Shown: positions 52,938 to 62,211 of the stretch, in pieces | Layout of the letters: every line of letters begins with the position of its first letter | Position numbering within the stretch: the stretch's first letter is position 1 | Source: Polyangia bacterium | GTDB taxonomy: Bacteria > Myxococcota_A > Polyangia > Nannocystales > Nannocystaceae | Assembly (NCBI GenBank): GCA_030430565.1 | Contig: JAUIKS010000028.1 | Coordinates: 1-64,000 of the forward strand | Reading direction: 5' to 3' | Length of the DNA stretch: 64,000 bases | Notes under the pieces: generated by a model | The model's input: the letters and a program-made list of their open reading frames with translations, nothing else | Database searches by the model: none | Told to the model about the DNA's origin: nothing | Translations under genes and position numbers: made by a program

Positions 52938-54740
52938 ATGAGCGATTTGATCAGCACGCCGCCGACCGAGGCGACCGGGCCCGACCCGCGTTCACCCACC
53001 GAGCTCGACTCAACGCGCGCGGACCGAGTCGGTCTGCCCGGGACCCAGGGCGCCGAGCTCAACGCGACCCGCGCGGAGGCGTCCGGATCCGGCAACGTCT
53101 TCGAACCACCCGAGCCCGACTACATCACCTTCGTCGGCGTCGACCTCAACGAGAAGTATCGGATCATCCGCCCCATCGGGAAGGGCGGCATGGGCACGAT
53201 CTTCCTCGCCGAGCACATCGGCATCGGCAAGCGCGTCGCCATCAAGCTGCTCGGCAGCAAGTTCTCGGGCAACGACGCGATCATCCGGAGGTTCGAGAAA
53301 GAGGCCCGCTCAGCCGCGCGCGTCCGCCACAAGCACATCGTCGAGATCTACGACTGTGACCAGACCCCCGAGGGCCTGCCGTTCTTCGCGATGGAGCTGC
53401 TCAACGGCATCGACATCCGCCGCATGCTCAAGCGCGACGGCCCGATCGAGTGGCCACGCGCGCTCAACTTCATGAAGCAGATCTGCGCCGCGCTCGAGGC
53501 CGCGCACAAGTCCGGCATCGTCCACCGCGACATGAAGCCGGGCAACGTGTTCGTGGTCGACGACGCCGAGGAGCCCGACATGGTCAAGGTCGTGGACTTC
53601 GGCATCGCCAAGGTGCTCGACAACGACGAGGACCAAGAGCTGACCCACACGGGCATGGTCATGGGCACGGCCCACTACATGTCGCCCGAGCAGGCGCGCA
53701 GCGAGGCGCTGGATCACCGCGCCGACGTGTACTCGGCCGGCATCATCCTGTTCCAGATGTTGACGGGGAAGCTGCCCTACGACGGCAAGGGCTTCATGGG
53801 CACGCTCAGCCTGCACTTGACGGAGTCGATCCCGTCGATCCGCGCGGTCGCGATGGCCGAGGGCATCGATCTCCCGCTCGCGCTCGAGCCGGTGATCCAG
53901 AAGGTCCTGGCCAAGGATCCCGACGAGCGCTACCAGACGGCCGCCGAGTTCGCCGACGCGCTCGACGAGCTGGGCGACAACCCCAAGATCTCGCTGACGC
54001 AGACGATGTCGCTGCACGCGGCGGAGATCCGCAAGAACATCCGCCCCACGTGGGTCGCGGCCGCGCTCGCGGGCATCGTGGTCTTGCTGGGCGTGGGCGT
54101 GTTCCTGGCGGTGACCGGCGACGGCGGCGAGAAGCCCGCTCCGCCCGTGGTCGCGCAGCAGCAGCCCGATCCGCCCGTGACCCCGGTCGCGGCCCCGCCA
54201 GAGCCCGAGACCACGGCCGAGCCCGAGACCACGACGGCCGCGCCAGCCAACGCCGAGAGCGCGGACGCAGCCGGAGCCGAGGACACTGACGGCGAAGACT
54301 CCGGCGAAGACTCCGGCGAAGACTCCGGCGACGACTCCGGCGAAGACTCCGGCGACGACTCCGGCGACGAAGCGAGCGAGACCAAGAGCGACAAGAAGAA
54401 GCGCAACAACAAGAAGCGCAACAACAAGAAGAAGAAGCCAGATGAAAACGCGGGCGAGAACGCCGCCGAGATCCCGGCGCGCCCGAGCAAGTCCGCGATC
54501 AACAAGGGCATCGCCGGCGTCAAGGGCAGCGTCTCGAGCTGCAAGTCCAAGGGCTGGTTCCCGGGACAGAAGATCAAGGTCAAGATCGTGGTGTCGCCCT
54601 CGGGCAGCGTCTCGAGCGCGACCGCCCGCGGCCCGATCGCCGGCACGCCGCTCGCCCGCTGCATTGAGAAGGCCGTGAAGAAGGCGAACTTCGGCAAGAG
54701 CCAGAAGGGCACCGACTTCCTCCACGAGTTCCGCGGCTGA
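52938..54740 (+). CDS. membrane Ser/Thr protein kinase with C-terminal TonB/AgmX-like domain
   Basis: The product has 600 residues from ATG 52938. A Thr/Pro/Glu-rich N-terminus precedes a PknB-type kinase (about 70-335): glycine loop IGKGGMGT, ATP Lys in VAIKLLG, catalytic HRDMKPGN, DFGIAK and the activation-loop MGTAHYMSPEQ. One membrane helix (WVAAALAGIVVLLGVGVFLAV, about 373-393) leads to an exported Pro/Glu/Asp region with six EDSG-type repeats, a Lys/Asn-rich stretch, and a C-terminal domain (about 510-600: KIKVKIVVSPSGSVSSA, two Cys) like the TonB/AgmX-type C-terminal modules of myxobacterial proteins. TATTGT at 52907-52912 could be its -10 box. Confidence 0.92.
   Translation: MSDLISTPPTEATGPDPRSPTELDSTRADRVGLPGTQGAELNATRAEASGSGNVFEPPEPDYITFVGVDLNEKYRIIRPIGKGGMGTIFLAEHIGIGKRVAIKLLGSKFSGNDAIIRRFEKEARSAARVRHKHIVEIYDCDQTPEGLPFFAMELLNGIDIRRMLKRDGPIEWPRALNFMKQICAALEAAHKSGIVHRDMKPGNVFVVDDAEEPDMVKVVDFGIAKVLDNDEDQELTHTGMVMGTAHYMSPEQARSEALDHRADVYSAGIILFQMLTGKLPYDGKGFMGTLSLHLTESIPSIRAVAMAEGIDLPLALEPVIQKVLAKDPDERYQTAAEFADALDELGDNPKISLTQTMSLHAAEIRKNIRPTWVAAALAGIVVLLGVGVFLAVTGDGGEKPAPPVVAQQQPDPPVTPVAAPPEPETTAEPETTTAAPANAESADAAGAEDTDGEDSGEDSGEDSGDDSGEDSGDDSGDEASETKSDKKKRNNKKRNNKKKKPDENAGENAAEIPARPSKSAINKGIAGVKGSVSSCKSKGWFPGQKIKVKIVVSPSGSVSSATARGPIAGTPLARCIEKAVKKANFGKSQKGTDFLHEFRG
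54291..54362 (+). repeat. 12-bp coding repeat, 6 units
   Basis: Six tandem copies of GGCGAMGACTCC encode the GEDS/GDDS repeats in the exported linker of the kinase. The array is a slippage-prone coding minisatellite. Confidence 0.8.
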
Positions 54741-54883
54741 GCGGCCGAGACGCCCGGATCATCGCGCCGCGAGTTCGCGCGCCGCGGGCTCGTTCGCGAG
54801 CGCTACCGCCCCCGCCCGCGCGCGCCGTGTGTGGGACTATCGACGCGCGCTCGTCGAGTACGACGGGGCGTCCGGAGGTCTCC

Positions 54884-56302
54884 ATGTCACGTCGTTACGT
54901 ATGGCCGCTCATCGGTCTATTCGCCGTAGCTCTCACGCCCCAGGTAGCGCCCGCGAAGCCCGGCGACGGCGGCTTCAAGCCGAGCTCGCCCGCCGCGGTG
55001 CCGCTCCCATCCAACAAGCACAAGCTGACCGCGCCGCCCTGCAAGACGCCCGCGGGGTCGAAGCAGATCTACATCCCCGCGAATCGCCGCGGCACCAAGA
55101 TGAAGACCCAGTACAGCATCGGCACGATCGGCGAGACCATCAAGCTGCGCGCGACCCTCACGACCGAGGACGGGCTGAAGGTCGCGTTCCAGAGCGTGGA
55201 GTTCAAGGTCGACAACCAGGTCGTGGGGACGGCGAAGACCAACAGCAAGGGCGAGGCCAGCCTCGACTTCAAGGTCCCGAACAAGTTCGGCCCCAAGCCC
55301 GTCGTCGCCCGCTTCGCCGGGAACCAAAAGTGCGACGCGGCGAGCGACTCGAGCACGCTCGGGACCGTGCGCTCGCCGACGACCATCTACATCTCCGCGA
55401 TCAAGAGCTACGCGAACGTAAACCACGAGACCCACTTCCGCGGGAACCTCAAGCGGAACTCGGACGGCGGCTCGATCAGCGGGCGAGAGCTCGAGATCTA
55501 CGCCCAGGGCAAGAAGATCGCGACGGTGCTCACCGACACCCATGGCCAATTCGCCGCCAGCTACACGCCCACGAGCGGCGCCGGCAAGCCCCTCGAGTAC
55601 AAGGCGCAGTTCGTCGGGGACGTGCTCTACAACCCGACGATCAAGACCGAGAGCGTGATGCTCTACCCCCCGCGACAGACCGTCTACCTCATGACGCCGG
55701 ACGTCGTCGCGCGCTACGGTCAGACGGTCAACGCGGCCGTGATCGTGAAGATCGGCAACCCGGTGTTCGGCTCGAAATACGTCGGCGCGAAGGTCCACGC
55801 GAGCCGTGAGCGCGGGCGTCGCTGGGCCCCGCCGCGCTACGACAAGCGGCATCTCGGCACCGGCACGAGCAATAACCTCGGCATCGCGTACGTCCCGTTC
55901 AAGGTCATGGAGGACGTGACCACGTACCACCTGTGGGTCAGCGCCGACGCCCCGCGCGAGCGCTACGACGTGAAGCAGCAGCCGGAGGCCAAGCTGAAGG
56001 TGCTGAAGTCCCCCGTCAAGCTCTCGATCTCAGGCCCCGGGTCGGTGCACGTCGGCGAGAGCGCGAGCTTCGACGTCACGGTGCGGCGGACGACCGACTC
56101 GCTCCCGGTCGACGGGGTCACGGTCTGCGCCAAGAACATCAAGTGCGCCGAAACGAACGCTCAGGGGAAGGCCACGCTGACCTTCACCATCCCGGGGGGC
56201 AGCACCGGCGCGCGCGCGTTCACCTTCGAATCGCGCGCCGACGACCACCACCTCGCGGGCGCGAAGGACCTCTCGGTCCAGGCGCTCCCCAGCATCAACT
56301 GA
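54884..56302 (+). CDS. secreted protein with Ig-like beta domains
   Basis: The product has 472 residues from ATG 54884 behind a GGAGG Shine-Dalgarno with six-base spacing. The signal peptide ends at about VAPA. Four or so beta-sandwich modules of roughly 100 residues are suggested by recurring motifs of the Big/invasin type (TNSKGEASLDFKVP, TDTHGQFAASYTP, TNAQGKATLTFTIP). No catalytic motif is seen. A structural or adhesive extracellular role is inferred. Confidence 0.82.
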   Translation: MSRRYVWPLIGLFAVALTPQVAPAKPGDGGFKPSSPAAVPLPSNKHKLTAPPCKTPAGSKQIYIPANRRGTKMKTQYSIGTIGETIKLRATLTTEDGLKVAFQSVEFKVDNQVVGTAKTNSKGEASLDFKVPNKFGPKPVVARFAGNQKCDAASDSSTLGTVRSPTTIYISAIKSYANVNHETHFRGNLKRNSDGGSISGRELEIYAQGKKIATVLTDTHGQFAASYTPTSGAGKPLEYKAQFVGDVLYNPTIKTESVMLYPPRQTVYLMTPDVVARYGQTVNAAVIVKIGNPVFGSKYVGAKVHASRERGRRWAPPRYDKRHLGTGTSNNLGIAYVPFKVMEDVTTYHLWVSADAPRERYDVKQQPEAKLKVLKSPVKLSISGPGSVHVGESASFDVTVRRTTDSLPVDGVTVCAKNIKCAETNAQGKATLTFTIPGGSTGARAFTFESRADDHHLAGAKDLSVQALPSIN

Positions 56303-56312
56303 GCGGGGGCGC

Positions 56313-58745
56313 TCAGGGCATCTCGGAGAGCGGCGCGGGGTGGTGGATCCCGAAGCCCTGCACCCAGTCGACGCCGATCTTCGTCAGCAGCGCCGCGGTC
56401 TCGGGATCGCCGACGAACTCGGCGATGGTCTGCATGCCCATCATGTGCCCGATGTGGTTGACCGACTCGACCATCGCGCGGTCGAGCGGGTCGGCGCGCA
56501 TGTTCTTCACGAAGCTGCCGTCGATCTTGAGGATGTTGACGGGCAGGTGCTTGAGGTAGGTGAACGAGGACATCCCGCGCCCGAAGTCGTCCAGCGCGAA
56601 CTCGCAGCCGCGCCCGACGAGCTCGTCGATGAAGGTCCGCGCCATCACGACGTTGGAGACCGCGACCGTCTCGGTGACCTCGAAGCACAGGCGGTCCGGC
56701 GGGAGCGCGTAGCGGGCGAGGCGCTCGATGACGAAGTCGAGGAACAGCTCCTGCCCCAGCGACTGCCCCGAGATGTTGATGTCGAAGATCGGGAGCGGGC
56801 GCCCGGCCGCCCGCCGCTGCGCGATCCAGGCGAAGGTGCGATCGACGACCCAGCGATCGATGCGGTTCATGACCTGGTAGCGCTCGGCCGGCGGGATGAA
56901 GGCCATGGGCTGCACGAGCTGGCCGTCCTCCCCCTTGAGGCGCACCAAGACCTCGACGCGGGGGCCGAGCGTCTCGACGTCGTGGGTCGCCTGGATGTCC
57001 TGGTAGTAGAGGCAGAGGCGCTCCTCGCTGAGCGCCTTCTCGATCCGGTGGATCCACTGCATCTCGCCCCGACGACGACGTGACTCGGCGTCGCCGTCGT
57101 GGACCCAGACGCGGTTGCGACCTTTCTCCTTGGCCATGTGGCAGGCGAGGTCGGCGCTGCTGAGGGCGGTCGCCGCGTCGCGGCACGCGCTCGTGATCGG
57201 CGTGAGCCCGATGGAGGCGCTGACGCGAAACAGCTTGTCCTCCCAGGCGAAGCGGAACCCGCGGAGCGCGTCGAGCAGCTGCTTGCCGACCAGGCGCGCC
57301 TCGGGCAGCGGGCAGTCGGTGAGGATGATGCCGAACTCGTCGCCGCCGAGCCGCGCGAGCAGGTCCTCGTCCTCGAGGCAGTCGCGCAGGAGCGCGCTGA
57401 TCTGCACGATCAGCGCGTCGCCGGCCGCGTGCCCGCAGGTGTCGTTGACGAGCTTGAACTGGTCGACATCGAAGTACAGCAGCGCGTGCTCCCCGGCGCC
57501 GCCGCTGGTGCCGTGGACCAGCGCCTCGAGCCGCGCGCGGAACTCCCGTCGGTTCTGCAGCCCGGTGAGCGCGTCGTGGCTCGCCTGCCACGTGAGCTGC
57601 TGCGCCATCACGCGCGTGCTCGTGATGTCCTGCAGGACGACGACCTGACCGCCGCGGCGCCGCGTGGCGTCCACCAGCGGCGCGCACGACAGCTCGACGA
57701 AGCGCTCCTCGCCCTCGTGGGGCACGAGCACGAACTCGCCGCAGCGCCGCGGCGAGTCGTCGATCCCCTCCCCCTCCCAGGGGTACACGACGCGCCGCTC
57801 GTCGACGGTCTGCAGCACCAGCAGCTCGCGCAGCGCCGTGCCGCGGAGCTCGGCGCCCGTGTAGCCGAGCAGCCGCAGCGCGGCGCGGTTCTCCGACATC
57901 ACCAGGCCCTCGTTGTCGATCGTCAACACGCCGTCGCTGGTCAAGCTGAGCGCCACGTCGCGCTCGTCGTAGGTCCCGATCAGCAGGCCGCGCTCGCGCG
58001 GCTCGACGCCCGTCGGCCGAAGGCGCGCGTGCAGCTGACAGCAGCAGCTGGTCCTGCTTGGGAGCGCGACCAAGGTCAGCTCGACGAACACGAGCTCGTC
58101 GGCGGGCGTGACGAAGGCCCAGCGACATCGAAATGACTCCTCCGTCAGGCAGCGCGAGAGCAGATCGCTGCTCGCCTCGGCCGAGGACACGCCGGCCGGC
58201 TGCCGCGCGGGCGACAGCTCGACGATCCCGAGGCCGAGCAGCTCGTCGCGGCCGGCGCGGCCGAGCAGACGCGCGGCGGCCTCGTTGCACTCGACGACCA
58301 CGCCGCTCTCGAACACCAGCTGAGGATCGGGCGAGCGCCGAAACAGCGAGCCGTACTCCGGCCCCCGAGTCTCACCCGCGCACCCGCCACGACCTGCCTC
58401 GTCGTCGCCCGCGCGCGCCTCGCCATCGCCTACCTGCACCTGGGCCACCCGATACCCATGATGAAGGCCGTTCTCCCACTTGTCTGGGCTGATCGTGCAA
58501 CGCGACCAATATGTTGAGCCATCCTTACGTTGGTTCCGCAGTCGACCACACCATACGCGCCCCGCGCTGACCGTCTTCCAGACACCCGACAAAAATGCGT
58601 CGCTCTGAAGTGGCGTCCGTAAAATCTTCGCCGATACACCTTCCAGGTCCTTCGACGAGTAGCCGGTGAGTTGGCGAAATTCCTTGTTGATCGAGACGAT
58701 CCGCCCCGCGAGATCCAGCGTAATAATCGCGGCGCCCGTCAACAC
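56313..58745 (-). CDS. PAS-GGDEF-EAL cyclic-di-GMP signalling protein
   Basis: The product has 810 residues from a GTG at 58745, the only start codon in the frame after the preceding stop. PAS domains occupy about 1-400. The GGDEF domain has intact RLGGDEF (about 464) and an upstream DVDQFKLVND, so diguanylate cyclase activity is possible. The EAL domain keeps the catalytic Glu (EVLVRL, about 596, in place of EAL) and downstream TETVAV, DDFGRGMSS and KIDGSFV, so phosphodiesterase activity is also possible. The net direction cannot be judged from sequence. A protein-like fragment in another frame immediately upstream may be lost N-terminal sequence. Confidence 0.9.
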   Translation of the reverse strand: MLTGAAIITLDLAGRIVSINKEFRQLTGYSSKDLEGVSAKILRTPLQSDAFLSGVWKTVSAGRVWCGRLRNQRKDGSTYWSRCTISPDKWENGLHHGYRVAQVQVGDGEARAGDDEAGRGGCAGETRGPEYGSLFRRSPDPQLVFESGVVVECNEAAARLLGRAGRDELLGLGIVELSPARQPAGVSSAEASSDLLSRCLTEESFRCRWAFVTPADELVFVELTLVALPSRTSCCCQLHARLRPTGVEPRERGLLIGTYDERDVALSLTSDGVLTIDNEGLVMSENRAALRLLGYTGAELRGTALRELLVLQTVDERRVVYPWEGEGIDDSPRRCGEFVLVPHEGEERFVELSCAPLVDATRRRGGQVVVLQDITSTRVMAQQLTWQASHDALTGLQNRREFRARLEALVHGTSGGAGEHALLYFDVDQFKLVNDTCGHAAGDALIVQISALLRDCLEDEDLLARLGGDEFGIILTDCPLPEARLVGKQLLDALRGFRFAWEDKLFRVSASIGLTPITSACRDAATALSSADLACHMAKEKGRNRVWVHDGDAESRRRRGEMQWIHRIEKALSEERLCLYYQDIQATHDVETLGPRVEVLVRLKGEDGQLVQPMAFIPPAERYQVMNRIDRWVVDRTFAWIAQRRAAGRPLPIFDINISGQSLGQELFLDFVIERLARYALPPDRLCFEVTETVAVSNVVMARTFIDELVGRGCEFALDDFGRGMSSFTYLKHLPVNILKIDGSFVKNMRADPLDRAMVESVNHIGHMMGMQTIAEFVGDPETAALLTKIGVDWVQGFGIHHPAPLSEMP

Positions 58746-58974
58746 GCGTCCGCTCCCGTCGCGAATTGATTCACGCCTCGAAGATTTCTTCGAGCGACGC
58801 GCGCCGCTCGTCGCAAACCAGGAGTTCGCGCGCGAACAGGCGAATTGGCGGCCGTTGACGGCACTGCTTCGTTATATGCCGCCGCTGGGAAGGGCGTCTA
58901 CATCGACGTACCGCGACCTTCGCGCCGGAATTCTTCTTGGGATCTGCGCCCGTGCGAAGCCGCGCGCGCTCTCG

Positions 58975-58980
58975 TATGAT
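58975..58980 (+). promoter_or_regulatory. -10 box (TATGAT) of a probable leaderless transcript
   Basis: TATGAT, one base off the sigma70 consensus, ends 8 nt before the GTG start of holB at 58989, with no Shine-Dalgarno between. Confidence 0.5.
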
Positions 58981-58988
58981 GCGCGGCC

Positions 58989-60185
58989 GTGGCACCCGAG
59001 ACCGCGGTTGGCACAGGCTCAGAGGTGCCCGTGCCGGAGGACGACTCGCTCCGGTTTCCGGGCGTTTTGGGGCACAGGTCCGCGCAGCATCATCTCGCGC
59101 GCGCGCTCTCGCGCGGCCAGCTGCACCACGCGCTGATCCTCATGGGTCCGCGCGGCGTCGGCAAGGAGACCTTCGCGCGCGGGCTCGCGTGCGCGCTGCT
59201 CTGCCGCGCGCGACCCGGCGTCGGCTGCGGCGAGTGCTCGGTGTGCCAACGCGCGCTCGCGCGCAACCACCCGGATCTCACCTATCTCCTGCCCTCGGGC
59301 GCCAGCGGCTCGATCTCAGTTAAAGACGCGCGCGCCTGCCAGCTCCGCCAGGCCAACGCGCCCTACGAGGCCGACGCCCACGTCATCATCATCGACCCCG
59401 CCGACGCGCTCAACGGCGCCTCTGGCAACGCGCTGCTCAAGGCGATCGAGGAGCCGCGCGACGGCGTTCACTGGATCCTGCTGACGACCAACCTGCACGG
59501 CGTGCTCCCGACGATCCTCAGCCGCGCGCTGCCGGTCCGCCTCGGGCGGCTCGACGACGGGCAAGTGCGCGCGATCCTCGAGCGCGAGCTCCCGGACGTG
59601 CCGGCCGAGCGGCGCGAGATGGGGATGCTGCTCGCCGAGGGCAGCGCGGGCCTGGCGATCGAGCTCGCGCGAGACGCCGCGCTCGAGCGCTGCATCGAGC
59701 TGCTCAGCCACGCGATCACGGCGGCGGCGCGCGGACCCGCCGGGATCTTCGCCGGCGACCGCAGCCCGCTGTGGACGGCCTGGCGCGACGCGGTCACGGC
59801 GGCCGTCACCGCGAAGGAGCGCGCGGAGGCGGAGACGAAGCAGGCCGAGGCCGCCGCGAACGCCGGCGCGATCAAGGTCTCGGGCAAGGCCAAGAAGGCG
59901 AGCAAGAAGCGCGCGAAGAAGAAGACCGCGAAGAAGGGCTCGAAGCCGAAGCTCCCCGCGCCGCAGCAGCGCTGGGTCGCGACGCGGCTCGGCGAGCTGT
60001 GGACCCTGCACATCCGTCAACACCTGCGCAATAAGCCAGGTCTTCCCGGGATCCCGCCGCTCACCGGCCGCTCGCCGCGGCGCGTCGTCGAGGACCTCGC
60101 GGTCCTGCGCCGCCTCGCGACCCGCGTCCGCGGCAACGCGAACGTCCGCCTGATCCTCGAGCAGACCCTGCTCGACCTCGGGTGA
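58989..60185 (+). CDS. holB: DNA polymerase III delta' subunit
   Basis: The product has 398 residues from a GTG at 58989. It belongs to the clamp-loader AAA+ family: GPRGVGKET near the N-terminus (P-loop with Glu after the Lys), a zinc module (CGECSVC), VIIIDPADALN, NALLKAIEEP, and TILSRALPVRL where gamma/tau subunits have SRC. The delta' subunit helps the tau/gamma ATPases load the beta clamp. An unusual Lys/Ala-rich insertion (about 285-325) before the C-terminal helical domain makes it longer than usual (about 330). Confidence 0.88.
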   Translation: MAPETAVGTGSEVPVPEDDSLRFPGVLGHRSAQHHLARALSRGQLHHALILMGPRGVGKETFARGLACALLCRARPGVGCGECSVCQRALARNHPDLTYLLPSGASGSISVKDARACQLRQANAPYEADAHVIIIDPADALNGASGNALLKAIEEPRDGVHWILLTTNLHGVLPTILSRALPVRLGRLDDGQVRAILERELPDVPAERREMGMLLAEGSAGLAIELARDAALERCIELLSHAITAAARGPAGIFAGDRSPLWTAWRDAVTAAVTAKERAEAETKQAEAAANAGAIKVSGKAKKASKKRAKKKTAKKGSKPKLPAPQQRWVATRLGELWTLHIRQHLRNKPGLPGIPPLTGRSPRRVVEDLAVLRRLATRVRGNANVRLILEQTLLDLG

Positions 60186-60207
60186 CGCGACGTTCGCTAG
60201 CCTGAAC

Positions 60208-61638
60208 CTATGGACAGGTCGAGACCACGTCGCGCTTGAAGATCTTGCCCGAGACGAAGGACGACATCCGCTGGACGCCGGCGTACTGACCGTAGGCGTA
60301 GAGGTTGTTGCCCGAGATCAGCGTCTGCCCGGCCGCGCCGCAGTCGCCGAGGCAGGTCCAGCCGCCGCCCTCGAAGGTCACGGGCTCGAAGATGTCCGGA
60401 TCCGGGTACCACCAGACGCGCTGGATGCTGCGGCTCCCGGTCGACTCGTAGGGCATCTCGTCCGGGGTCGGATCGGGATCGAGGAAGGCCTTGTAAGTGT
60501 CGCGCACCATCAAGAACGACTCCATCTCCCCCATCGGCACGGCGCTCATCTGCGCCTCGCCCCACCACGTGCCGCCCAGGTACTGCCCGGTCGCGTCGAC
60601 GCGGATGTAGTTGCGGCCGTCGTAGGGCGCGGTCTCGGTGATGCCGGGAGGCGCCGTGAGCCCGAGGTTCGGCCCGAGCAGCGCGTAGGAGAGCTGCATC
60701 CTGAACGGCGGATCCATCGCCTCGCCGAGCACCTCGAGCGACGGCCACGGCAGCGCGCGCTCCCAGGTGTCCACGTGCATGACGATCTGCGAGCCCTTCA
60801 CCCAGACCTGACCCGTCGCCAGGGTCTCGGACATGCACGCCTCGTCGATCTCGCGCCACACGAACTCGCCGAGCTCGTTGATGGTGAGCTCCGAGTTCCA
60901 GGGCGTGAGCGGATCCCAGACGTACATCCCGTCGAGCTCCTCCCAGTGCAGCGTCCAGGTGCCCACCAAGTCGAGCTCCTGCACGTCGTCGCCGAAGGGC
61001 TCCGGCTCGGGGAAGTACTGCTCCTCGCCCTCGGTGTCGGTCCCGGTCCCGTCGGTCATCGTGCCGTCCGTGCCGCCCGTGCCGTCGGTGCCGTCCGTCC
61101 CCGTACCGTCGGTCCCCTGCGTGCCGTCCGTGCCGTCCGTGCCGCCCGTGCCGTCCGTCCCCTGCGTGCCGTCGGTCCCCTCGGTCGTCGTCATCGGGCC
61201 GGTCGTGAACGGCTCGGTGGTGATGGTCGGCCCGTCGTAGTCGTACGAGTCGTAGTCGTACGAGTCGTAGTCGTACTCGTAGCTGTCGTAGTCCCACGAG
61301 TCGAACTCGTACTCGTAGCCGTCGTAGTCGTAGTCGTAGTCGAGGGTGTCGAGCGTGTCGTAGGCGTCCGTCGTGATCGGCGTGTCGTACGAGTCGTAGG
61401 GGACGGTCGGGCCGTCGTATGAGTCGTACGAGGTCACGGGCCCGTCGTAGTCGTAGGAGCTCGGGTCGTCGTACGCGTCGTAGTCGTAGTAGGAGTCCGA
61501 GACCGCGACCGTCGGATCCTCGATCACGTCGTCGCCGCAGCCCGCGAGCGCCCCGGTGAGGCCGTAGAGCACGAGGAAGGTGACGCCGCGCGCGAAGACC
61601 GATGCGACATGACTTGAGTGACAGGTCTTTTTCAACAT
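60208..61638 (-). CDS. lipoprotein with Tyr/Asp-rich tract and Thr/Asp/Gly linker
   Basis: The product has 476 residues from ATG 61638. The signal peptide ends in lipobox ALAGC. Residues about 35-140 are a striking Tyr/Asp tract, almost strictly alternating in places (YDYDSYEYDYDSYDYD), encoded by repeated GTCGTA-type codons on the plus strand (about 61220-61500). A TDGT-repeat linker (about 150-205) leads to a beta-rich C-terminal domain (about 215-476) with many Trp and several Cys. No family is recognised. The Tyr/Asp tract could bind metal, or be sulfated or crosslinked, but this is speculation. Confidence 0.78.
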   Translation of the reverse strand: MLKKTCHSSHVASVFARGVTFLVLYGLTGALAGCGDDVIEDPTVAVSDSYYDYDAYDDPSSYDYDGPVTSYDSYDGPTVPYDSYDTPITTDAYDTLDTLDYDYDYDGYEYEFDSWDYDSYEYDYDSYDYDSYDYDGPTITTEPFTTGPMTTTEGTDGTQGTDGTGGTDGTDGTQGTDGTGTDGTDGTGGTDGTMTDGTGTDTEGEEQYFPEPEPFGDDVQELDLVGTWTLHWEELDGMYVWDPLTPWNSELTINELGEFVWREIDEACMSETLATGQVWVKGSQIVMHVDTWERALPWPSLEVLGEAMDPPFRMQLSYALLGPNLGLTAPPGITETAPYDGRNYIRVDATGQYLGGTWWGEAQMSAVPMGEMESFLMVRDTYKAFLDPDPTPDEMPYESTGSRSIQRVWWYPDPDIFEPVTFEGGGWTCLGDCGAAGQTLISGNNLYAYGQYAGVQRMSSFVSGKIFKRDVVSTCP

Positions 61639-61821
61639 GGCTAACGAGCGCCGCGAGGAAGGGCTCTGGCGCCTGATCACTATGGTTCGAGCGCGACAGC
61701 GCAATGTCAAGCGCACGCCTCGCGGCGCGTCCGGCCGGCCGTGTCATGCCCGCGCGCGCGTGGCGTATACTCCGCTTGGCGCGCGAGCCCTCCCCTCCCC
61801 GCGACAGCGCGAATCCGACAC

Positions 61822-62199
61822 ATGTCCTATCCCGACCCACCCCGTACCTTCGAAGAATTCTGGCCGCGCTACGCGGGCGCCCACCGCAACCCGCTGTGCC
61901 GCGGCCTCCACTACCTCGGCACGAGCCTCGGCCTCGCCGCCGCGCTGTGGGGCGTGCTCACGCTCAACCCGCTCGCGCTGCCCCTGGCGATCGCGCTCGG
62001 CTACGGCTTCGCGTGGATCGGGCACTTCTTCATCGAGCGCAATAAGCCGGCGAGCTTTGACTACGCGCTGTGGTCCCTGCGCGGTGACTTCCGCATGCTC
62101 CGCCTCGGCCTCACCGGCCGCATGGCCGAAGAGATGATCCGCCTCTACGGCAGCCGCAACCCGCCCCCCGACGCGCCGCTGCGCCCGTCGGCGCGCTGA
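61822..62199 (+). CDS. DUF962 (Mpo1-like) small membrane protein
   Basis: The product has 125 residues from ATG 61822. Family hallmarks are FWPRYAGAHRNPLCRGLHYLG at the N-terminus and GHFFIERNKPASF with two hydrophobic segments between (about 34-70). In yeast, Mpo1 is an iron-dependent dioxygenase for 2-hydroxy fatty acids, and the His residues that would bind iron are present here (GLHYLG, GHFFIE). TATACT at 61766-61771 is a good -10 candidate. Confidence 0.85.
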   Translation: MSYPDPPRTFEEFWPRYAGAHRNPLCRGLHYLGTSLGLAAALWGVLTLNPLALPLAIALGYGFAWIGHFFIERNKPASFDYALWSLRGDFRMLRLGLTGRMAEEMIRLYGSRNPPPDAPLRPSAR

Positions 62200-62211
62200 G
62201 GCCCACGCACG

